Assembly (NCBI GenBank): GCA_031431335.1
Contig: JANPDG010000016.1
Coordinates: 1-28,027 of the forward strand
Length of the DNA stretch: 28,027 bases
Direction of reading: 5' to 3'
Origin: JAAFIP01 sp031431335
Lineage (GTDB): Bacteria > Pseudomonadota > Gammaproteobacteria > Burkholderiales > Burkholderiaceae_C
Shown here: one piece after another, positions 7,968-13,026 of the stretch
How positions within the stretch are numbered: the stretch's first letter is position 1
Layout: each line of letters opens with the position of its first letter
Notes under the pieces: generated by a model
Database searches by the model: none
Told to the model about the DNA's origin: nothing
Seen by the model: the letters and a program-made list of their open reading frames with translations, nothing else
Program-made: the position numbers and the translations under genes

Positions 7968-8069
7968 GCACCTTGCGCATGTGTGCTTTGCGTCATGCGT
8001 TTGGGCAAGCTAGCTTTTTGACGGGCGAAAGATTAGTTTTCGATTAATGGTTGCCGAAAACTCAATTTC

Positions 8070-8975
8070 CTACATGCCCAACAATGCCCTCGCACGCGTC
8101 AATTCACTGCCGCTGAACTGCTGACTTAGGTAGTTCGCTACAGCCTCGTTGCGTTGCGGGTCAGACAGCTCTGGGGCGCTGTGCAGTTGTTGCACACGGC
8201 TGCGCGCAGTGCTGATGCGCTGCTCCCATTGTTGCCACTGGGCTTGGTGTGCTGCGATGCGCTCTGCGGCATCTGGCAAGGCGACGGGCTCGTTGTGCAT
8301 AGTGGCTTGTTTTGTGGGCAGCCCACTGCTGGCTTGGGCTATAGTTTGGCGCAGTGCGTTTTCTTCTTCGCCATAAAACGCTTCGGCCCAGGCTGCGCCC
8401 AGCAACTGGCGGCGCACCGCGCTGCGCTCAGACAGGGCTGGGGCCCAAGTTTCGCTGCGCTGCATGTTGACTTGGGTGGCCCATGTGTGCTTTTGCAATT
8501 GCAAGTAGCTGCTCCACAATGCCATGATGGCCTGGGCTGCCGCTGCGCCATGGGCTGCGTGTACTTGTTGGTGTATTTGGTTGGCTAATGCGTTCAGGTC
8601 TTGCTCGCCTTGCAGCAATAAAAAATAGTCAAAGCGCCTGCGCAGCGCGATGTTGGGCTGGGGTTGTCCGTTGGGGCCGATGCCCCAGTCGCCGTCGGTT
8701 TGCGTATTGGCTAAAGAGTTGGGCTGCAGCAGCGCAGTGGTTTGCACAGGCTCTGCCGTTTGCGCTGCATCTGTGCCATGGCCACCGGCACCCAACAAGC
8801 TGGGCGAGCGCGGCAGTTGTAGTCCCGCACTCTGTGGCTGGCTGCTAGCAGCTGCGCTGGATGAATTGGACGAGTGGGATGAAAATGAGGCAAGCACTGC
8901 CCATGCAATGAGCACCGCCGCAGCGACACCCATAGCCACAGCCCGCAAAGTGTTGCCTTGGGGCTGGTGACTCAC
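8070..8975 (-). CDS. lifO: Lipase foldase (lipase-specific chaperone)
   Basis: This membrane-anchored periplasmic chaperone folds the secreted lipase encoded just upstream. The best start is the GTG at 8973-8975, which overlaps the lipase TGA (8972-8974) and implies translational coupling; the protein is then 301 residues. Residues of about 15-31 are a single membrane anchor, followed by a Ser/Ala/Gln-rich linker to about 90. R-R-R-F-D-Y-F-L at 112-119 matches the foldase signature R-x-x-F-D-Y-(F/C)-L. The next residues are L-L where known foldases have S/T-A. The remainder is helical and Gln/Ala-rich, as expected for the extended arms that wrap the lipase. The length is slightly short of Pseudomonas and Burkholderia foldases. 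Confidence 0.9.
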   Translation of the reverse strand: MSHQPQGNTLRAVAMGVAAAVLIAWAVLASFSSHSSNSSSAAASSQPQSAGLQLPRSPSLLGAGGHGTDAAQTAEPVQTTALLQPNSLANTQTDGDWGIGPNGQPQPNIALRRRFDYFLLLQGEQDLNALANQIHQQVHAAHGAAAAQAIMALWSSYLQLQKHTWATQVNMQRSETWAPALSERSAVRRQLLGAAWAEAFYGEEENALRQTIAQASSGLPTKQATMHNEPVALPDAAERIAAHQAQWQQWEQRISTARSRVQQLHSAPELSDPQRNEAVANYLSQQFSGSELTRARALLGM

Positions 8976-9901
8976 AAGCCCAGAGTTTTGAGACGGTTGG
9001 CTTGGCTGCGGTACATGGCCACTGGATCCGGAGTGAACAGTCCGCGCAGGCCAAAGGCTTGGTTGACTTGGTCTAAATGGTTCCAGGGATAGTCGTCGCG
9101 TATCACCTTGCCCCAATGGCTGGAGCATTGGCCTACAACGCCGTCGTTTTGTTCAAAGCCAAAAAACAAAGACCCTGTGCCCAAAACCACGTCACTAATG
9201 TCCCAGGCATTGGTGAGCACAGACGTACCGCCAAACGAGTAATAGCGCACACCGTTGACCACCTCAGCGCCTTGGCCGCAGCTGGTAGTGGGGGCGGCTT
9301 GGGGATATTTGCGGTTAAACGTAGCTGACCCGGCTGAGCCTAGGGATTGCAGCGCTGCAAATGCGTTTTGTGGGTTGCCGCTGTTACCAGACAAATAAGC
9401 GATCAGCTGAGACAGCCCGTTCACCAAGGTAGCTGCTAAGCCAGTAGCCTGCGTGGCGCTGGCAATGCCTGCAATTCCATCGGCGGTTTTGCTGCCAGCG
9501 TGTGGCGTGCCGACACTGGTGACGCTGGCCACCAGCTCGGGCGCGACCGCTGCCACATAGCGCGCGGTGTTGCCGCCATGGCTGTGGCCAATCAAATTGA
9601 ACTTGGTGTAGCCGTATTGCGCTTTGAGCGCCTGGAGTTTTTGCAGCAACTGCTCTCCGCGCACTTCGGTGCTGTTGGACTGCGACACCTCGGGTGTAAA
9701 TACCGTCGCACCACCACTGCGCAGCGCACTAGGAATGCCATAAAAGTAGTTGATCGGGCCAATCGCATCAAAGCCCAACAAGCCGTGCACCAGCACAACA
9801 GGGTGCTTGGTTTTGGCGTAAGTGTCTGCTGCAGTCGCAGCGGTATGGCTGCCTAAAGTTAATGCCAAGGCAAGCGCGCACGCCGATGTCAAACGTTTCA
9901 T
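8972..9901 (-). CDS. lipA: Secreted triacylglycerol lipase, family I.1/I.2
   Basis: The 309-residue precursor has a Sec signal peptide (K-R followed by a hydrophobic Ala/Leu stretch, cleavage near A-T-A-A at 22-25). The mature enzyme is an alpha/beta hydrolase that releases fatty acids from triglycerides outside the cell. Visible elements include V-L-V-H-G-L-L-G-F (oxyanion region, 36-44) and G-H-S-H-G-G with Ser107. Asp253 and His275 fit the rest of the triad, and Cys208 and Cys259 the family disulfide. Asp234, Asp277 and Gln281 match the calcium-site spacing of Pseudomonas aeruginosa lipase (offset about 24). The ATG is preceded by GAGGAG. The foldase gene overlaps the stop codon, the standard lipase/foldase operon. 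Hairpin and palindrome elements lie about 75-120 bp upstream. Confidence 0.96.
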   Translation of the reverse strand: MKRLTSACALALALTLGSHTAATAADTYAKTKHPVVLVHGLLGFDAIGPINYFYGIPSALRSGGATVFTPEVSQSNSTEVRGEQLLQKLQALKAQYGYTKFNLIGHSHGGNTARYVAAVAPELVASVTSVGTPHAGSKTADGIAGIASATQATGLAATLVNGLSQLIAYLSGNSGNPQNAFAALQSLGSAGSATFNRKYPQAAPTTSCGQGAEVVNGVRYYSFGGTSVLTNAWDISDVVLGTGSLFFGFEQNDGVVGQCSSHWGKVIRDDYPWNHLDQVNQAFGLRGLFTPDPVAMYRSQANRLKTLGL

Positions 9902-9973
9902 CTATGTCTCCTCAATTTATTTGAATATGGCAAATTGCGGCCTCCGCTACATTTGTACGTTGTATTTTTAAGC

Positions 9974-10021
9974 ACGATCGTTCGTTTTATTTCTAGGACA
10001 AACCCTTCGTATAGGGTTTGT
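9974..10021. promoter_or_regulatory. Palindrome and hairpin upstream of lipase
   Basis: ACGATCGT (9974-9981) is a perfect palindrome continued by TCGT, a pattern often seen at TetR-family operators. Eight-base arms ACAAACCC (9998-10005) and GGGTTTGT (10014-10021) form a perfect inverted repeat with an 8-base loop. Both lie upstream of the lipase start on the transcribed side. A regulatory role is inference. Confidence 0.35.
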
Positions 10022-10154
10022 GTGTAGATGATGGATTTGCTGGGCATAGGTTGTTGGGTGCAACCTTAGCGCTAAAGCCTCATAGAATTAAATCTTCTAA
10101 AAAGTAGCCAGATATGCAATCAGGCGTGTGGCGAATTAGTCGTCCCTGAGAAAC

Positions 10155-10385
10155 TCAGTTTTTCAACGCAAACCAAATTGACGAACCGTCAATGGAGAGA
10201 TCAAGGCGGATGAGATGGCCGGGGCGGCCAATACCTGCTTCGTACAAGCTGCCAAATTGCCTCTCGCAGGCAGCCCAGTCGATCTTGCTGGCTCGGGCAC
10301 GCAGCGCGTGGCGCAGGTCTATCAAGTTGACCAGCTCTTAGCGGAACATGTCTATTTCAGCTTCGTGGATGATTTTGCATAGTGC
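10155..10385 (-). pseudogene. Transposase N-terminal relic (IS5/IS1182-like)
   Basis: Minus-strand translation reads E-I-D-M-F-R, then a TAA stop (10338-10340), then E-L-V-N-L-I-D-L-R-H-A-L, S-K-I-D-W-A-A-C-E-R-Q-F-G-S-L-Y and G-R-P-G-H-L-I-R-L, ending at TGA (10155-10157). This order (L-x-D-L-x-H-x-L, K-I-D-W, E-x-x-F-x-x-L-Y, G-R-P) is the N-terminal DUF772-type region of IS5- and IS1182-like transposases, which is normally followed by a long catalytic domain. Here only about 70 codons remain, with an internal stop and an abrupt loss of similarity after I-R-L. It is a decayed insertion-sequence fragment. Confidence 0.65.
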
Positions 10386-10392
10386 CATAAAT

Positions 10393-10431
10393 TTGCAAGG
10401 TTTAAGGTGAATATGACCTTAAACCTTGCAA
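10393..10431. repeat. Perfect 16-bp inverted repeat, 7-base loop
   Basis: TTGCAAGGTTTAAGGT (10393-10408) and its exact complement (10416-10431) are separated by GAATATG. No T-run follows on either side, so it is not a typical terminator. It lies just beyond the 5' edge of the transposase relic. Confidence 0.7.
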
Positions 10432-10511
10432 TATTGATACCATCGTATACACCGCTAACCCGCATGGATGCTGGGTTTGTGGGGTTTCTTAGGGATGATG
10501 AATTAGCGCAG

Positions 10512-10544
10512 ATGGTGCCAACGCGGTAAAAGGCCGCGTTGCCA
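10512..10544 (-). other. GC-rich hairpin downstream of toxin gene
   Basis: CAACGCGG (10519-10526) pairs with CCGCGTTG (10534-10541), extended by ATGG/CCAT with a three-base bulge. It follows the toxin stop by about 35 bases on the minus strand but lacks a T-run. It may be an mRNA 3'-end or stability element. Confidence 0.35.
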
Positions 10545-10578
10545 TCCAAACTCAGTCTACATAGAAAGCCAATCGGTG

Positions 10579-11220
10579 TCAGTGTTTTTTGCGTTCAGAG
10601 GCGGGCGGGCTTGCAGGCAGCGCAAGCACCTGCTGTGCCCATTTTGGTAATTTGTTGACAAACACCTGGGTGTCAGCCCCCCGACAACTGGCGATGTGTT
10701 GTGGTGCGGTAAATGCACCCGTAGTACGGCCAGGGTTGTCGTACAGTAGTGCCAAATTGGCTAGGCGCACGGCTTGGTGCAGATGCGTTAGGGTGCGCGG
10801 GTAGCGGTCTAAGATGCGCTGCTCTGGCACTGCGTGACCGCCTTCGCTGACGCGTTGGCGCACGCGCTCAATCAATCGCTCGGGTTTATCTAGGCACACC
10901 ACCAACAGCACCACAGCAAAATTGGCGTTCTGTGCCTGCGTTATCAAGGCTAATTTGGAAGGGTGTGAAAATACAGTTTCGCTGATAAAACTGCGGCCCT
11001 GTGCCAGCATTTGCGCGCGCCGCTCGTCTGCCCACGCGCGAGCGGCTTCAGAGCGTTGTTGAGGCCGTGCAATGTGCTGCAAATGCGCTGCTTCATAGAG
11101 GTCAGCGTTGACAAACTCGGCGTCTGCAGGCAACAGACCATCTGCCAAAGCTGCGCGGTAGAGGCTAGATTTGCCAGCACCGTTGGGCCCTGCTAACAGG
11201 TAAAAAATGCGGTGTGCCAT
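10579..11220 (-). CDS. Zeta-type toxin / AAA P-loop kinase-like protein
   Basis: The 213-residue product begins with a P-loop kinase fold: L-L-A-G-P-N-G-A-G-K-S-S (residues 8-19, Walker A). Then come F-V-N-A-D, G-R-S-F-I-S-E-T-V-F-S, V-V-L-L-V-V-C-L-D, R-V-S-E-G-G-H-A-V-P and the helix I-L-D-R-Y-P-R-T-L. These blocks match the small bacterial zeta-toxin-like family. Classical zeta toxins phosphorylate UDP-N-acetylglucosamine and block peptidoglycan synthesis; the substrate of this branch is not known. The gene lies 59 bp downstream of a ParD-like antitoxin gene in the same direction. The ATG lacks a Shine-Dalgarno sequence, and a 6-bp inverted repeat with a 9-base loop (11252-11272) occupies the intercistronic gap, which may lower toxin translation relative to antitoxin. 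Confidence 0.85.
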   Translation of the reverse strand: MAHRIFYLLAGPNGAGKSSLYRAALADGLLPADAEFVNADLYEAAHLQHIARPQQRSEAARAWADERRAQMLAQGRSFISETVFSHPSKLALITQAQNANFAVVLLVVCLDKPERLIERVRQRVSEGGHAVPEQRILDRYPRTLTHLHQAVRLANLALLYDNPGRTTGAFTAPQHIASCRGADTQVFVNKLPKWAQQVLALPASPPASERKKH

Positions 11221-11279
11221 CAGTATGGTGGCGTGCTGGTGGAGCGCGCGTGCCTAATTTGCGTGTTTAGGCGGTGTAT

Positions 11280-11612
11280 CTAGGCCAAGTGCGTGCGATT
11301 GCTCTGCACAATGTCACGCATGCGTGTAGCTAGGCTCCCGCTGCTGCGCGCTTGGGCAAACTGAGCTTCAATCTGGTCGAGCGCGTGCGCCATGCTGCGT
11401 GAGGTGGCGGGCGTGTTTTTGAAATCTAAGGCGTTGGTGGCCTCGCGGGTGGTCAAGCCGCCGTCTTCTAGTGCTTTGCCCAACAAGGCCCAGTATTCAA
11501 TTTGGCCTGCAGTCGAGCGGCGCAAGGTTTGCGCGGCCAGTTTGGCCTCGGACACCAGGGCACTGGACAGTTTGACTGAGCTAAAGGCAGACGTTGAAGG
11601 CAGGGCAGACAT
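11280..11612 (-). CDS. ParD-like antitoxin
   Basis: The 110-residue protein carries V-K-L-S-S-A-L-V-S-E-A-K-L-A-A-Q-T-L-R-R-S-T-A-G-Q-I-E-Y-W at about residues 13-41, here written as separate residues. This is the strand-helix-helix pattern of the ParD-like family (PF11903 type, ribbon-helix-helix-like). It is followed by a helical, charged tail that could bind the toxin. The ATG follows AGGAG at a good distance, a much better ribosome binding site than that of the downstream toxin gene. Antitoxins of this type usually also bind their own promoter. No clean operator palindrome is evident in the 80 bp between this gene and serC. Confidence 0.8.
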   Translation of the reverse strand: MSALPSTSAFSSVKLSSALVSEAKLAAQTLRRSTAGQIEYWALLGKALEDGGLTTREATNALDFKNTPATSRSMAHALDQIEAQFAQARSSGSLATRMRDIVQSNRTHLA

Positions 11613-11692
11613 ACAAACTCCTAGCGAATTGGCTCAAATTATCGCATAAAGTGGCAAATTGCGCCATTTGGCTGTTCAGGGCGACTGTTGCA

Positions 11693-12787
11693 TTAAGCCT
11701 GTGTTTTTTCAAACTCTGCCAAGTATTGAACCAGCGCCTGCACCCCCTCGATGGGCATGGCGTTGTACATGCTGGCGCGCATGCCGCCTGCTACGCGGTG
11801 GCCTTTAAGTTGCAGTAAGTTGCGCTGACTGGCTCCTTTGAGAAAAGCCTCGTTGAGCGTCTCGTCGCGCAAGTAAAAGGGCACGTTCATGCGTGAGCGG
11901 CAGTCTTTGGCCACTTTGGTGACGTAAAACTGGCTCTGGTCTAGCGCGCCGTACAGCAGCTGGGCTTTGGCGATGTTGCGCTTTTCTATCGCCTTGATAC
12001 CGCCTTGGGCTTTGAGCCACTGAAACACCAAGCCTGCAATGTAGATCGCGTAGGTGGGTGGCGTGTTGTACATCGAGTCGGCCTTGGCTTGTATGGCGTA
12101 GTTGAACACGTCGGGCGTGTACTGCGTTGCGTGGCCGATCAAGTCTTCGCGCACGATGACAATGGTCAGGCCTGCAGGACCGATGTTTTTTTGTGCACCG
12201 CCAAACACCAGGCCAAACTTGGACACGTCCAGTGGACGCGACAAAATAGTGGACGACACATCACCGACCAGCGCAATGTCTCCCACATCGGGCACAGACT
12301 GAAACTCCACGCCGCCAATGGTCTCGTTCATGCACAGGTGCACATAAGCTGCGTCTTTGCTGAGCTGCCAGCTGGCCCGCTCAGGAATGGTGGTGAAAGC
12401 GGTGGCCTCGGATGTGGCGGCAATATGGGCGGTGGCAAATTTACGCGCTTGCTCGGCCGATTTTTTAGACCATTCGCCGGTCACCACAAAGTCGATGCTG
12501 CTTTTGCCGCGCAGCAAGTTCATAGGCACGATGGCGTTTTCACCCAAACCGCCGCCTTGCAAGAAGATAATTTTGTAATTGGCAGGCACACCCAGCAGTT
12601 CGCGCAGATCGCAGGTGGCTTGCTCATAGATGCTGATAAATTCTTTGCCTCGGTGGCTCATCTCCATCACCGACATGCCGCTACCGTGCCAGTCCAGCAT
12701 GTCACTGGCGGCTGTTTGCAGCACGGACTGGGGCAGCACGGCGGGGCCGGCGCTGAAGTTAAACACGGGGTGTGGGTTGGTACGCAT
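11693..12787 (-). CDS. serC: Phosphoserine aminotransferase
   Basis: SerC converts 3-phosphohydroxypyruvate and glutamate to phosphoserine and 2-oxoglutarate in serine synthesis, and also acts in pyridoxal phosphate synthesis. The 364-residue product from the ATG at 12787 has the normal family length and start (F-N-F-S-A-G-P-A-V-L-P). His45-Arg46 in S-H-R-G-K-E-F lie in the substrate phosphate site; Asp176 fits the PLP ring contact, and Lys200 in G-G-A-Q-K-N is the PLP lysine. G-G-G-L-G-E replaces the G-G-G-R-G-Q of E. coli. The start lies only 58 bp downstream of tRNA-Ser and 14 bp after the T-tract of its terminator. The usual partners of Burkholderiales serC (gyrA, pheA, hisC, aroA) are not adjacent. 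Confidence 0.97.
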   Translation of the reverse strand: MRTNPHPVFNFSAGPAVLPQSVLQTAASDMLDWHGSGMSVMEMSHRGKEFISIYEQATCDLRELLGVPANYKIIFLQGGGLGENAIVPMNLLRGKSSIDFVVTGEWSKKSAEQARKFATAHIAATSEATAFTTIPERASWQLSKDAAYVHLCMNETIGGVEFQSVPDVGDIALVGDVSSTILSRPLDVSKFGLVFGGAQKNIGPAGLTIVIVREDLIGHATQYTPDVFNYAIQAKADSMYNTPPTYAIYIAGLVFQWLKAQGGIKAIEKRNIAKAQLLYGALDQSQFYVTKVAKDCRSRMNVPFYLRDETLNEAFLKGASQRNLLQLKGHRVAGGMRASMYNAMPIEGVQALVQYLAEFEKTQA

Positions 12788-12800
12788 GGGCAATATTCTT

Positions 12801-12840
12801 AAAACAAAAAAAGCCCTGAATTCACTAGAACTCAGGGCTT
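12801..12840 (-). terminator. Rho-independent terminator between tRNA-Ser and serC
   Basis: On the minus strand AAGCCCTGA pairs with TCAGGGCTT across a 12-base loop and is followed by TTTTTTTGTTTT. It starts five bases after the tRNA 3' CCA. It ends 13 bases before the serC start codon. Confidence 0.88.
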
Positions 12841-12845
12841 ATATC

Positions 12846-12935
12846 TGGCGGAGAAGGCGGGATTCGAACCCGCGGAAAGTTTTACCCTTCGCACGCTTTC
12901 CAGGCGTGTGACTTAAACCGCTCATCCACCTCTCC
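12846..12935 (-). tRNA. tRNA-Ser (GGA)
   Basis: On the minus strand the 90-nt gene starts GGAGAGG and ends in an encoded CCA (RC of 12846-12848). The acceptor stem pairs with CTTCTCC with one G-U. The anticodon stem CACACGC/GCGTGCG encloses the loop CTGGAAA, giving anticodon GGA (reads UCC and UCU). A long variable arm (about 12870-12890) and a T-loop GTTCGAATC complete a class II serine tRNA. A promoter is visible upstream and a strong terminator downstream. Confidence 0.95.
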
Positions 12936-12946
12936 TAGCAGGCCAT

Positions 12947-12974
12947 ATTGTAGCTTACGATTCTCGCGGGTCAA
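12947..12974 (-). promoter_or_regulatory. Sigma-70 promoter of tRNA-Ser
   Basis: TTGACC (12969-12974) and TACAAT (12947-12952), read on the minus strand, are 16 bp apart. The -10 box ends 11 bp before the tRNA 5' end, as expected for a short leader. This is also the only convincing promoter upstream of serC. Confidence 0.75.
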
Positions 12975-12989
12975 AGCTTGCGGCTTGGG

Positions 12990-13020
12990 TTGAAAAGACA
13001 TGCCAACCGCAAGATAGAAT
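12990..13020 (+). promoter_or_regulatory. Possible dnaX promoter close to the start codon
   Basis: TTGAAA (12990-12995) and TAGAAT (13015-13020) are 19 bp apart. The -10 box ends six bases before the dnaX ATG, and no Shine-Dalgarno sequence is present, so the transcript could be leaderless. The long spacer makes this tentative. Confidence 0.35.
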
Positions 13021-13026
13021 CAACCC

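Larger units (their letters stand above)
9902..10578. other. 677-bp region without an intact gene
   Basis: This stretch lies between the lipase start and the zeta-type toxin stop. From left to right it holds the AT-rich lipase upstream region with a palindrome (9974-9981) and a hairpin (9998-10021), a minus-strand transposase relic (about 10155-10385), a perfect 16-bp inverted repeat (10393-10431), and a GC-rich hairpin (10512-10544) about 35 bp after the toxin stop. A possible 65-codon ORF at 10352-10549 runs across both hairpins and is not credible. Confidence 0.7.

Noticed and set aside
7968..8069. Shared terminator between the SASA gene and the foldase gene
   Set aside because: Only short palindromes such as AAGCTAGCTT without a loop are present, so no convincing terminator can be drawn.
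10352..10549. Possible 65-codon minus-strand gene
   Set aside because: It runs through both arms of a perfect hairpin and through the GC-rich hairpin, and shows no domain or start signal.
12005..12802. Long open frame (265 codons) on the plus strand over serC
   Set aside because: It lies antisense to a clearly recognised serC and its residues (many His, Gly, Gln) look like a shadow of GC-skewed codon use.
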